Source: Psychrobacter sp. I-STPA10
GTDB lineage: Bacteria > Pseudomonadota > Gammaproteobacteria > Pseudomonadales > Moraxellaceae
DNA length: 64,000 nt
Assembly (NCBI RefSeq): GCF_021012795.1
Contig: NZ_VFYU01000014.1
Span: forward strand, 62,001-126,000
Direction of reading: 5' to 3'
The position numbers and the translations under genes were made by a program. Under the pieces are notes generated by a model, which saw only the letters and a list, made by a program, of their open reading frames with translations, made no database searches and was not told the DNA's origin. Positions 35,892 to 44,144 of this stretch are shown piece after piece. How positions within the stretch are numbered: position 1 is the stretch's first letter; every line of letters starts with the position of its first letter.

Positions 35892-37130
35892 ATGTCAGAT
35901 GCTATCAACATAAAAAATGCCACCGCAACTACACCAGCAAATAACCATAAAGCGTATGGTGCAACACAGCAGCTACCACATCTACACTGTTGGCAAAATG
36001 CCATTTTACAGGCAAAAGATTTGCTGCCCACGCTTAGTGAGGACATCAGTGAAGGCAATAATGATACCCTCATTGCCAAAATTGATCCGCTACCTATTTT
36101 TGCCCTTATTGTTGTCGCACAGACACAATCTCTACAAGCTCATGACACTAAGGTCAGCCTAGATGAACACATAGCAACATGGGCACAAAGCCAACCTGCA
36201 TGGCGAGTGATTCAAGTATTGGCAGCTAAGACTAAGCCTGATAGCCGCTTAGCAGATGATATCACCGATGTGCAAATATATCGCTATGTGTTATTACCCA
36301 ATAGCACCGATGCCATCACCCCTGAGAAAAAAAATGCCGCTGCACATATATTAGATGATCAGCTTACCGCTCATCTACGTCAATTTATCGCCACCCTACC
36401 CATTACTGAAGATATGGGAGGAGATGCTGCCATTGATTGCCATATTGTCTCATTATCACAAATGCTACGCCCACACCGCCTAGCATGCTTTGATATGGAT
36501 TCGACCTTAATCAAACAAGAAGTGATTGTAGAGCTGGCTAAAAAAGCTGGCATTGGTGAGCAAGTCAATGAAATCACTGAGTCTGCGATGCGTGGTGAGA
36601 TTAATTTTGATGAATCATTTAGTCAACGAGTGGCGTTATTAGAAGGTCTGCCTACCTCTGTATTATCTGAGATTCAAGACAGTCTAACACCATCAGCAGG
36701 CGCAAAAACTACATTAACAACACTCAAGGCATTAGGCTATCATACAGTCCTTCTTTCAGGTGGTTTCACTTATTTTGCAAAGCACATCGCTGCAACTTTA
36801 GGCATTGATGAAGTCCATGCCAATGATCTAGATATTGCAGAAGGTATGGTCACTGGCAGTGTCTCTTTGCCCATTATTAATGGCGAGCGCAAAGCACAGT
36901 TGGTCGAAAAAATCGCCAAACATCATGGTATTGATAGCAAAGAAATTATCTGTGTGGGTGATGGTGCAAACGACTTACCCATGATGGCAAACGCTGATTT
37001 GGGTGTTGCCTTCCATGCCAAACCCATTGTGCGGGCACGTGCCGATGCTGCCATCAATGCCACTGGATTAGAAGGTGTGTTATATATTTTGGGATATGAT
37101 CAGTCTATTTTTGCCACCACAGAGGCATAA
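35892..37130 (+). CDS. serB: Phosphoserine phosphatase SerB
   Basis: This 412-residue protein has a C-terminal HAD phosphatase domain. The nucleophile motif is FDMDSTLIKQE near residue 200, motif II is LLSGGFTYF, and motif III/IV is VGDGANDLPMMANADLGVAFHAKP. It makes serine from phosphoserine in the last step of serine biosynthesis. The N-terminal 190 or so residues form the ACT-like regulatory part. AAGGA precedes ATG 35892. The divergent Smp-like gene conserves the serB neighbourhood. Confidence 0.94.
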   Translation: MSDAINIKNATATTPANNHKAYGATQQLPHLHCWQNAILQAKDLLPTLSEDISEGNNDTLIAKIDPLPIFALIVVAQTQSLQAHDTKVSLDEHIATWAQSQPAWRVIQVLAAKTKPDSRLADDITDVQIYRYVLLPNSTDAITPEKKNAAAHILDDQLTAHLRQFIATLPITEDMGGDAAIDCHIVSLSQMLRPHRLACFDMDSTLIKQEVIVELAKKAGIGEQVNEITESAMRGEINFDESFSQRVALLEGLPTSVLSEIQDSLTPSAGAKTTLTTLKALGYHTVLLSGGFTYFAKHIAATLGIDEVHANDLDIAEGMVTGSVSLPIINGERKAQLVEKIAKHHGIDSKEIICVGDGANDLPMMANADLGVAFHAKPIVRARADAAINATGLEGVLYILGYDQSIFATTEA

Positions 37131-37413
37131 AATAATGTCATAAAATATTCATAAACTTATTAAGTAGCCTCCAATACCGTGGTAAATAAGAAAGTATAAG
37201 GCAGGGCGAGAGACAAATTTTCTTGCCCTAAAATAACACGTCATTCACTGTCGTAAAAACATAACAACTGCCTTTTTATTTTAAAAAAAGCATCGCATAA
37301 TGAGGGTCAATCTAATTGAGTTTGTTAGCAGTTTTTCTTGTTAATTTATTAATTTCATTATTAAAAAATTATCAAATATAAAAAAACTGCTTGCCACCAC
37401 AGAGACTACCATC

Positions 37414-37842
37414 ATGATTATGACAACCAGTTTGGCTCAGATTTCACCGCTGATGACTTGGTCATCATTCGGCTATCTCTTATTGACTATTGGAATAATA
37501 GCAATGCTACTATCACCTTATCGTTACTTAATTGCTTATTTACTGGCAGGTATGGTCTATTGGTTCATCATTGATGCGATCCAATCAGTGCTGTTGTATC
37601 TATTTGCTGTGGATCATTGGCAAAGTTATATCTACTCACTTGCCATCACTTGGATATTTCTTGGTATCTGGTTTATCTATCGTCTGCATAAGCGCAGCCA
37701 TATTAGCAATAGTAACGCTCAGTCCACCCTGATAAAAAATAAATATGGGGAAACATATATCGAGCACACACCCGTTTATACCAACTATCAGCCTCGTTTT
37801 CCAAACCCCAATTCATTTAATCAAAAGCAACTGCATAAATAA
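37414..37842 (+). CDS. Unrecognised small inner-membrane protein
   Basis: This 142-residue protein has three hydrophobic segments at about residues 15-37, 38-62 and 72-92. A basic, polar C-terminal tail follows (HKRSHISNSNAQST ... YQPRFPNPNS). I recognise no family motif. It stands alone between serB and the SCP2-domain gene, and its ribosome site is weak. The hydrophobic pattern and codon-like composition make it a likely real gene. Confidence 0.6.
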   Translation: MIMTTSLAQISPLMTWSSFGYLLLTIGIIAMLLSPYRYLIAYLLAGMVYWFIIDAIQSVLLYLFAVDHWQSYIYSLAITWIFLGIWFIYRLHKRSHISNSNAQSTLIKNKYGETYIEHTPVYTNYQPRFPNPNSFNQKQLHK

Positions 37843-37903
37843 TAATGTTGAATAAATAACCTTTAAAAATAAGAAAACACCAACATCCATAAGTAAGACA
37901 TAA

Positions 37904-37921
37904 AAACAGTGTACACTGTTT
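37904..37921. promoter_or_regulatory. Perfect 18-bp palindrome AAACAGTGTACACTGTTT
   Basis: This exact dyad lies in non-coding sequence about 300 bp upstream of the SCP2-domain gene. It has the look of a dimeric repressor operator, but no binding protein can be named. Confidence 0.4.
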
Positions 37922-38058
37922 CACTAACCGTTACATAACCATAAGGCAACCTATCCTCAATTTTGTTAAAATTCCTTATTAAGTACCCATGTTGATGTTA
38001 TTACAGTCACAATCAAATAAGTAAAATATGGTGTATCTCATCATTATAGACACAATAA

Positions 38059-38083
38059 GACAAGTCTCATGGCTTGTTTTTTT
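38059..38083 (+). terminator. Hairpin followed by T-run
   Basis: GACAAG and CTTGT form a short stem around TCTCATGG, followed by seven Ts. It lies about 215 bp after the small membrane protein gene and would end its transcript. Confidence 0.55.
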
Positions 38084-38217
38084 GTATTATAGACATGTGC
38101 TTAGCATTGTAAAAAAGTGGGTGTGATAGCATAATATCTTTTTTAACCTAGCTTATAACTGAATATATATTCTTAACCCGTGCATATATCAATCATTTTT
38201 TAATACTACTTTCATAA

Positions 38218-38736
38218 ATGGACAACCCTATGTTTACTATCCCTGTACTAAATATCAAAGTTGATGCCTTAGATGGCTTACTGGCAGCGGTTGGCTATCG
38301 TTTGTCCATGTTGGCAGACAGTGACAACGAAGAGTTTACCAAACTACTGGCAGATCGTGATGTAACCATTCAGCTTGGCAGTAAAGCTGATGATGTAGCT
38401 CGCTACTATCACTTTAATAATGGCGAATTTAGCCAACATGCAGGTGTGGCAGATAAGGCAGATCTCAGCATTGATTTCAAAGACTCAATGACAGGTGTCA
38501 AGCTACTAACTGGTGGTGATCTCTCTGCCTTTATGACAGCCATTCAAGATAAAGACATGAGCATGGAAGGTGACTATAGCCTACTGATGTGGTTTAACAA
38601 AATTGCTAAACACATCGTACCCGAAATTCCAGAGGAATTTAAACCGTATATTCAGCAAGCCAAGCCTTATGTATATCAAGCTCAGCAGTTTGCACAGCAC
38701 TGGATTGGTGTGGCTAAGCACAAGCTTGGTAAATAA
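38218..38736 (+). CDS. SCP2 sterol-binding domain protein
   Basis: This 172-residue protein has an SCP2-type fold. Segments are VTIQLGSKADDVARYYHF, then the strand DLSIDFKDSMTGVKLLTGGDLSAFMTAIQDKDMSMEGDYSLLMWF near residues 80-125, then a helical tail (IQQAKPYVYQAQQFAQHW). These domains bind lipids, and one form (UbiJ) supports ubiquinone synthesis. No ubi genes adjoin it, so it is left as a general lipid-binding protein. The next gene, bioB, starts 190 bp downstream. Confidence 0.78.
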   Translation: MDNPMFTIPVLNIKVDALDGLLAAVGYRLSMLADSDNEEFTKLLADRDVTIQLGSKADDVARYYHFNNGEFSQHAGVADKADLSIDFKDSMTGVKLLTGGDLSAFMTAIQDKDMSMEGDYSLLMWFNKIAKHIVPEIPEEFKPYIQQAKPYVYQAQQFAQHWIGVAKHKLGK

Positions 38737-38925
38737 AATACTCCAATCAAATGATAAATGACAAGCAAAAATCAGCTAGGCGTCCAGTGGTAACTTAAAA
38801 ATAGTAAGCCGCAATATTCTAAACTCTAGCTGCTATTCACTTAGCCATAAATCATTAACCAAATTGATTGATTATTGATTTATGGTAGGTACATGACATA
38901 GCCATATCTAAAGGATGAGCGAAAC

Positions 38926-40047
38926 ATGAGCGTTTGGACAGAGACGGTATTTAACCCCACCGCAGAAGCAATTAATAAACAACAATCCAATTCAGCAGCA
39001 GAACAAGCTGATCATGTTGCTATACGCCAGCGTGATGAGATTGCCAGATTATTTGACTTACCTCTGCTAGACTTGCTTATGCAAGCACAAACCATACATC
39101 GACAGCATTTTGCTGCCAATGAAGTACAGATTAGCACCCTACTGTCTATTAAAACAGGGAACTGTCCTGAAGACTGTGGCTATTGCTCACAGTCAGGACA
39201 TCATCGTAAAAAGACAGGGCTACAAGCAGAAAAACGTATCGAAATAGACAAGGTATTGGCGGCTGCCAAACGTGCTAAAGCCTCTGGCTCATCTCGATTT
39301 TGTATGGGTGCAGCATGGAAACATCCCAGTGCCAAAGACATGCCCTATGTCACTGAACTGGTCAAAGAGGTCAAAGCGCTTGGTCTTGAAACTTGTATGA
39401 CCTTAGGTATGCTCAAACCTGAGCAGGCACAAGAGCTTGCTGAGGCAGGGCTTGATTATTATAATCATAACCTTGATACCTCAAGACAATATTATGAGCA
39501 AGTCACCACCACCCGCAGCTATGATGATCGCCTAGAGACGCTCGCGCATGTGCGTCAAGCAGGCATCAATGTGTGTAGTGGTAGTATTGTTGGTATGGGT
39601 GAAAGCCGTGAAGATCGCATCGACTGGATTCATGAGTTGATCAAAATGCCAACGCCACCTGAGTCTATTCCCGTCAATCTACTTGTACCCATCAAAGGCA
39701 CACCACTGGGTGATAAAGTCATCAATGAAGGTCAACTGCCTGTCCTAGAATGGATACGCACCATTGCCGTCACACGCATTTGCTGCCCCAAAAGTTATGT
39801 ACGTTTATCTGCTGGACGTGAGAGTTTATCCGATGCCGAACAAGCCTTGGCATTTATGGCAGGAGCAAATTCATTCTTTTATGGTGATAAGCTATTAACG
39901 ACCAGTAATTCTAGCCAGTCTAATGATGACCGCTTAATGCGTATGTTAGGCTTAAGCGCACAATTTGCTCAGCCGAAACAAGTACCTGTTATTGATGCGG
40001 TGAGCAAACACACCACGACTTTAGTGGTCGAAGATAGTTTTGGTTAA
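38926..40047 (+). CDS. bioB: Biotin synthase BioB
   Basis: This 373-residue radical-SAM enzyme has the cluster motif C-x3-C-x2-C in [14 protein letters not shown] near residues 78-91. [10 protein letters not shown], the MTLGML and YYNHNLDTS segments, [12 protein letters not shown], and the Arg of YVRLSAGRE (a ligand of the auxiliary 2Fe-2S cluster) also appear. It inserts sulfur into dethiobiotin. About 25 residues at the N-terminus exceed the usual length. No other bio genes adjoin it in this window. The stop is followed after 60 bp by hemJ. Confidence 0.96.
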   Translation: MSVWTETVFNPTAEAINKQQSNSAAEQADHVAIRQRDEIARLFDLPLLDLLMQAQTIHRQHFAANEVQISTLLSIKTGNCPEDCGYCSQSGHHRKKTGLQAEKRIEIDKVLAAAKRAKASGSSRFCMGAAWKHPSAKDMPYVTELVKEVKALGLETCMTLGMLKPEQAQELAEAGLDYYNHNLDTSRQYYEQVTTTRSYDDRLETLAHVRQAGINVCSGSIVGMGESREDRIDWIHELIKMPTPPESIPVNLLVPIKGTPLGDKVINEGQLPVLEWIRTIAVTRICCPKSYVRLSAGRESLSDAEQALAFMAGANSFFYGDKLLTTSNSSQSNDDRLMRMLGLSAQFAQPKQVPVIDAVSKHTTTLVVEDSFG

Positions 40048-40108
40048 TTCGGTTAAATTCATATCTACCCTTGTTTCTTGACTTTGTTCCTTAAGTATAA
40101 GCTGATTT

Positions 40109-40543
40109 ATGACAGAATATTTTAACTGGATTAAAGCAGCGCACATCATCTCGATGGTTTGCTGGTTTGCTGCTATTTTTTATCTTCCTCGATTATTTGT
40201 TTATCATGCCATGAGTGAAGATAACATTAGCCAACAACGCTTTAGTATCATGGAGCGTAAGCTTTATCGTGGCATCATGACCCCTGCCATGATTGCCACA
40301 TGGCTATTTGGTCTCTGGATGGTTATCTTAGGGTGGGAAGTCTATAAAACGCAAATGTGGCTACATATCAAGCTTACTTTAGTGGTGATACTCACTGCCT
40401 ATCACTTTGCTTGTGGTTACTATCGACAGCAGCTAATGTCTAATCCACAATATAAATCGCACGTTTTTTGGCGGTGGTTTAATGAGATACCTGTATTTAT
40501 CTTGATAGCGGTGGTTATTTTGGTGGTGGTCAAACCGTTTTAG
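40109..40543 (+). CDS. hemJ: Protoporphyrinogen IX oxidase HemJ
   Basis: This 144-residue membrane protein has four helices. HemJ motifs are KAAHIISMVCWFAAIFYLPRLFVYH, MERKLYRGIMTPAM and WLHIKLTLVVILTAYHFACG, with the conserved His and Lys residues believed to bind heme. It oxidises protoporphyrinogen in heme synthesis and is the form used by Acinetobacter and relatives that lack HemG and HemY. It follows bioB on the same strand and ends in a terminator at 40585-40618. Confidence 0.9.
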   Translation: MTEYFNWIKAAHIISMVCWFAAIFYLPRLFVYHAMSEDNISQQRFSIMERKLYRGIMTPAMIATWLFGLWMVILGWEVYKTQMWLHIKLTLVVILTAYHFACGYYRQQLMSNPQYKSHVFWRWFNEIPVFILIAVVILVVVKPF

Positions 40544-40584
40544 ACACTGATTTTATTCAACAATTAATAGCCTTTAGCAATACA

Positions 40585-40618
40585 TAAAAAATACCACTAT
40601 CATCAGTGGTATTTTTTA
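40585..40618 (+). terminator. Terminator of bioB-hemJ
   Basis: AAAAAATACCACT pairs with AGTGGTATTTTTT around ATCATC. It lies 42 bp after hemJ. The 133-bp mobile repeat begins six bases later. Confidence 0.9.
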
Positions 40619-40623
40619 TATAT

Positions 40624-40756
40624 AGGACTTACGCAGTTTCATAGATTATTAGCGTCTGGTAATCATTTACTCGCTGGCTGTACGTAGTTCCAGAGGCTTC
40701 GTAAATAATTCCAAGCCGCTTGATTAAGACAAATATCGTACGTTTGCGTAAGTCCT
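40624..40756 (-). repeat. 133-bp GGACTTACGCA-ended element, copy 2 (inverted)
   Basis: This is the reverse complement of the element at 32281-32413, with the same length and, by base-by-base reading, a single difference (G versus T near the left third). It is inserted just after the hemJ terminator and directly before a truncated member of the 105-bp repeat family. Confidence 0.9.
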
Positions 40757-40761
40757 AATAT

Positions 40762-40834
40762 ATTGTGCAAAATAGTACAGACTGTAAAGCAAACGAGATC
40801 AACACCGTCGCTATTTAGTAATACTTTAACTATA
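40762..40834 (+). repeat. Truncated member of the TATAGTC...GACTATA repeat family
   Basis: The right half AAAGCAAACGAGATCAACACCGT ... TTTAACTATAAA matches the right half of the copy at 56299-56404. The left half is missing, and the sequence begins where the 133-bp element ends. It lies directly before the 3' end of the NlpC/P60-like gene (40839). Confidence 0.5.
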
Positions 40835-40838
40835 AAAG

Positions 40839-41426
40839 CTAAATCGGACGCATGATCTGATAAACATGACTCACATCATAGACCTTATAACGGGCAGGCT
40901 CTTGACGGCTTTCTCCTGCATAGCTTAATATCAGTGCTTGATGATTTGCCTCATCTACCCAGCCAATAAACATACCACTATGCTCAATATCATGATAGCC
41001 ATGATTAATATAATAAATCCAATCCCCTGACTTTAGCTGCTCGGCTGTGGCATAAGGCCCTTGATGAAAATCACCTTTAAACAACACATCGCGTTTAACA
41101 TTGGCATTATTAAACACTAAATTAAGATAATCCCAGCAACCACCTGAAATGATGGCTTGCTGATCTAATGCCATCGAACGTGCTTGTTTCAATACCCGCT
41201 GTGCTGGTGGTAATGCCAGCTCTTCAGCTGCCAACACCAATGGTAAGTATTCATCTGCCACATTGCTATATGACACTGACGGTAGGGGTTTTGCTAGTAT
41301 AGAAGGTTGACCAGCAGACTGCGTAGCATCATAGGCAGCAGAAGCAGAAACACTTGGCAGCAGCAACAAACAAAACATACTCATAGCTGATAAATAAACA
41401 TATCGACTTAACATTCTTGATGACAT
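40839..41426 (-). CDS. Secreted NlpC/P60-like or CHAP-like protein
   Basis: This 195-residue protein has a signal peptide (hydrophobic residues about 9-29, ending SVSASA). The mature part shows SGGCWDYLNLVFNNAN, with a likely nucleophile Cys, then GDWIYYINHGYHDIEHSGMFIGWVD, with a likely catalytic His. This Cys-then-His order and the GDWIYY strand fit papain-like NlpC/P60 or amidase folds that cut peptidoglycan peptides. Family assignment is tentative. It lies downstream of the rph-linked membrane gene on the same strand. Confidence 0.6.
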   Translation of the reverse strand: MSSRMLSRYVYLSAMSMFCLLLLPSVSASAAYDATQSAGQPSILAKPLPSVSYSNVADEYLPLVLAAEELALPPAQRVLKQARSMALDQQAIISGGCWDYLNLVFNNANVKRDVLFKGDFHQGPYATAEQLKSGDWIYYINHGYHDIEHSGMFIGWVDEANHQALILSYAGESRQEPARYKVYDVSHVYQIMRPI

Positions 41427-41471
41427 TTTATGCTCCTAATAAATCTATTTTTTGCATCACTAGTAGACAGC

Positions 41472-41963
41472 CTAATTATCTTGCATCTTTATATTGGCAT
41501 GACGTTTAGTAAATTGCTGACCTTGTAATACCGCTTGCATGACTTGCGCCTCTTTATCAGATTCAAAACCCGTAATATGATACTTTTGTGCACCGCCACT
41601 ATCTACTATTTGCAGCGAATTTTGTACCACATTAATGCCATCATCGGCTTGTAGCTGTACATTATTTGCCTTACCTGCCAGCCGATGCACAAACCCACCT
41701 TGATGTACCTCTAATATACCAGCATTAATTTGCTGCTGAGCTAATTTATTACGCTGTCCTCGACGACGGTTAAACACAAAGCTACCCACCACCAGCAGCC
41801 CCAAAGCAGCAATTGCCAAACGTTCAGGTAATACACTCATTGCCATAGCAACTGCAACTGCTCCTATCAAAAGGGCAAAAGCAAACCAAAACATGCCATC
41901 AGTAGCACCTTTCGATTGCTGGGCTAAAGTGATTGTTGCACCCTCATTTGTGAGTTTTAGCAT
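41472..41963 (-). CDS. Membrane protein of unknown function, co-transcribed with rph
   Basis: This 163-residue protein has a short N-terminal soluble stretch, two close transmembrane helices (about 25-62), a basic turn (NRRRGQRNK) and a C-terminal beta-rich domain of about 85 residues. It begins 6 bp after the rph stop codon, so it is probably translated from the same message. I do not recognise the family. The layout, two helices plus a small cytosolic beta domain, resembles small PH-like membrane proteins, but that is a guess. Confidence 0.6.
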   Translation of the reverse strand: MLKLTNEGATITLAQQSKGATDGMFWFAFALLIGAVAVAMAMSVLPERLAIAALGLLVVGSFVFNRRRGQRNKLAQQQINAGILEVHQGGFVHRLAGKANNVQLQADDGINVVQNSLQIVDSGGAQKYHITGFESDKEAQVMQAVLQGQQFTKRHANIKMQDN

Positions 41964-41969
41964 GGCTCA

Positions 41970-42686
41970 TTACCAACCCAACGCCGTTTGCTGCATCACA
42001 ATCAACTCTGCAATGCCTTTTTCTGCCATTGCCAGCATTTTGTCCGCTTGTGCACGGGTAAAAGGCTTTTCTTCTGCTGTACCCTGTATCTCGATAAACT
42101 CATTTTTTTGCGTCATCACCACATTCAAGTCAGTATCACAGCTTGAGTCTTCTTCATAGCATAAGTCTAGATAAACTTCGCCATCTTTGACACCAACCGA
42201 TACTGCTGCCACTAAGCCAATTAATGGATCGGATTTTAGTTTCTTTTTTTGTTGTAAGCTTTCTAACGCATCAATCATTGCCACCGCTGCACCTGTGATA
42301 CTGGCAGTACGAGTACCCCCATCTGCCTGAATCACATCACAATCTACATAAATGGTGTTCTCACCCAACTTGGATAAATCCACCATTGCCCGTAAACTAC
42401 GTCCAATCAGGCGTTGAATTTCTTGCGTACGCCCTGATTGCTTACCCCGTGCTGCTTCTCGCTGATTGCGGGTATTGGTCGCACGTGGCAACATGCCATA
42501 TTCTGCGGTTATCCAACCTTTACCTTGTCCTTTTAACCAACGCGGTACGCCATGCTCCACACTGGCAGTACACAGCACTTTGGTATCTCCAAAACAGACT
42601 AAGACTGAACCTTCAGCATGTTTGGTGTAGCCTCGTTCAAAGGTCACTTGACGTAATTGGTCTAGCTTGCGATTATCTATACGCAT
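41970..42686 (-). CDS. rph: Ribonuclease PH
   Basis: This 238-residue protein matches RNase PH over its full length. It opens with [39 protein letters not shown]. It also has [21 protein letters not shown], the phosphate-binding [19 protein letters not shown], and the catalytic [17 protein letters not shown]. It trims the 3' ends of tRNA precursors phosphorolytically. It is followed after 6 bp by a small membrane protein gene. About 90 bp upstream begins the IS200/IS605-like element. Confidence 0.97.
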   Translation of the reverse strand: MRIDNRKLDQLRQVTFERGYTKHAEGSVLVCFGDTKVLCTASVEHGVPRWLKGQGKGWITAEYGMLPRATNTRNQREAARGKQSGRTQEIQRLIGRSLRAMVDLSKLGENTIYVDCDVIQADGGTRTASITGAAVAMIDALESLQQKKKLKSDPLIGLVAAVSVGVKDGEVYLDLCYEEDSSCDTDLNVVMTQKNEFIEIQGTAEEKPFTRAQADKMLAMAEKGIAELIVMQQTALGW

Positions 42687-42889
42687 GATATAACACTATC
42701 CTATATGATGATTGTCTGTTAATAATAACTCAGAATAAAATATGAAAAACTAAGAAAATAAAAAAGGGCTATTTATTACCCATCGCCGTAAAACCCTGCC
42801 GTTTAGGACAGGGATATAAGGCGGCATTTGGTATCGCATAACATCTCATACCACTTGCAAATAAACAATGGATTTGTCAAACTAATTCA

Positions 42890-43996
42890 ATGAAAACCCT
42901 TAAGCTACGCATCAAAGATAAACACGCAAACCAGCTAAACAAAATAGCTGGCAGTGTCAACTATGCGTGGAATTACATCAATGAACTTAGCCTTAAGCAC
43001 CTAAGGCGAACAGGCAAGTTCTTTTCAGCCTATGACCTAAATACCTACACTAAAGGCAGTGGTGAACTATTAGGCTTACACTCACAAACTCTACAAGCTA
43101 TCAACGAGACCCACGCTAAAGCCCGCAAGCAATTCAAAAAAGCTAAACTCAACTGGCGAACTAACCGACCTGATGCCAAGCGTAAAAGCCTAGGCTGGAT
43201 ACCGTTTAAAAAATCAGCCATCAAACTGCTAGCAACAAGACAAAGCGGTAAGAAATCACTCAAGTCTACCCTACAGCTTAGCCTAGCCAAAGGCAAAAAA
43301 CTCATCATCGAAGTATGGGACAGCTACAATCTAGCATTGTATGACCTAAATACCCTTGAGGTCGTACAAGATGCAAGAGGTAGATGGTATGCCTGTATCA
43401 CCGTCAAAAACCATCTAAAACAAACCTGTGGCAAAGGTAGCGTTGGTATTGACCTAGGACTAAAAGAATCTGCCACCACCTCAAACGGTGACAAACTCAC
43501 CACCAAACAAACGCAAAAGTGGGCAAAAAAACTAGCAGTTGCTCAAAGAGCCAAAAACAAACAGCGTGTTAAAGCAATACACACCAAAATCAAAAATACA
43601 CGCCAAGACTTAATTCACAAATTCACCACCCAATTAGTCAAAGACAATGCTCTAATCGTGGTCGGTGATATTAAATCACGCTCATTCACAAGTAAGAAAA
43701 CCAAACAGGCTAAATCAACATACGATGCAGGTTGGTTTGAACTCAAACGACAACTGGAATACAAATGCAAGCATGCAAGTTGTCAGCTTGAGATTGTGGG
43801 TGAGAGTTACACCACCCAGACCTGTTCGCACTGTCACAAAATAAGCGATAGTAGTCCGAAAGGTAGAGCAGGTCTTGGAATAAGAGAATGGACTTGTGCA
43901 AAGTGTGGCACATGGCATGATAGAGATATTAATGCCGCTAAGAACATTCTTGCGGTCGGGCTTGACCGTCTCGCTGGAGGAATCACCACCCAATAG
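42890..43996 (+). CDS. tnpB: RNA-guided endonuclease TnpB (IS200/IS605 OrfB)
   Basis: This 368-residue TnpB has an N-terminal helix-turn-helix part and the RuvC-I motif GIDLGLKESATTSNG near residue 188. The RuvC-II strand reads LIVVGDIKSRSF near 258, and a zinc ribbon has CSHC and CAKC. RuvC-III is HDRDINAAKN. In most TnpB proteins RuvC-II has Glu in ...EDL; here Gly-Asp takes its place, as in a subgroup with a rearranged acidic residue. All other motifs look intact and there is no frameshift, so an active or recently active nuclease is plausible. Family knowledge says it uses a guide RNA from the element's right end. Confidence 0.9.
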   Translation: MKTLKLRIKDKHANQLNKIAGSVNYAWNYINELSLKHLRRTGKFFSAYDLNTYTKGSGELLGLHSQTLQAINETHAKARKQFKKAKLNWRTNRPDAKRKSLGWIPFKKSAIKLLATRQSGKKSLKSTLQLSLAKGKKLIIEVWDSYNLALYDLNTLEVVQDARGRWYACITVKNHLKQTCGKGSVGIDLGLKESATTSNGDKLTTKQTQKWAKKLAVAQRAKNKQRVKAIHTKIKNTRQDLIHKFTTQLVKDNALIVVGDIKSRSFTSKKTKQAKSTYDAGWFELKRQLEYKCKHASCQLEIVGESYTTQTCSHCHKISDSSPKGRAGLGIREWTCAKCGTWHDRDINAAKNILAVGLDRLAGGITTQ

Positions 43997-44053
43997 TAAT
44001 GTTGCTATGCAGAGTGAGGGAATCCCCTTACTTTAGGGAGGGGAGGAAGTCAA
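43940..44053 (+). ncRNA. Predicted omega RNA (reRNA) overlapping the end of tnpB
   Basis: In this family the guide RNA spans the 3' end of tnpB and the right end of the element. The structured segment GGGAATCCCCTTACTTTAGGG with GGGGAGG at 44018-44047 is the expected scaffold end. The guide would be the first 16 or so bases beyond about 44053, read into the flank. This is inferred from family knowledge; the 5' boundary is approximate. Confidence 0.5.
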
Positions 44054-44091
44054 ATAAACAGCCCCTATCCTAACGTGATGTCTTACTAATC

Positions 44092-44123
44092 GCAACTGTG
44101 TTAGATTAACCTAGCACAGTTGC
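44092..44123. terminator. Palindrome downstream of fadD copy 1
   Basis: GCAACTGTGTTAG and CTAGCACAGTTGC form a near-perfect 13-bp stem around ATTAAC, 22 bp after the fadD stop. There is no T-run, so termination strength is uncertain. Confidence 0.5.
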
Positions 44124-44144
44124 TGTACCTTTAGCAGCTCAATA

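Larger units (their letters stand above)
37843..38217. other. Intergenic region with palindrome and terminator
   Basis: This 375-bp gap holds an 18-bp perfect palindrome at 37904-37921 (see separate entry) and a terminator-like hairpin at 38059-38083. No gene is supported. Confidence 0.5.
42780..44053 (+). mobile_element. IS200/IS605-family element carrying tnpB only
   Basis: The left end begins right after TTAC (42776-42779), a usual target of this family, and holds the hairpin CCCTG...CAGGG at 42794-42813. The right end after tnpB carries GGGAATCCCC...GGGGAGGAAGTCAA (44018-44053), the classic right-end structure of such elements. There is no tnpA, so the element needs a transposase in trans. 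No target duplication is expected. The ends are placed by resemblance and may be off by a few bases. Confidence 0.78.

Noticed and set aside
37196..37235. GGGCGAGA...TCTTGCCC hairpin after serB as a terminator
   Set aside because: The stem is plausible but there is no T-run on the downstream side, so I do not claim it.
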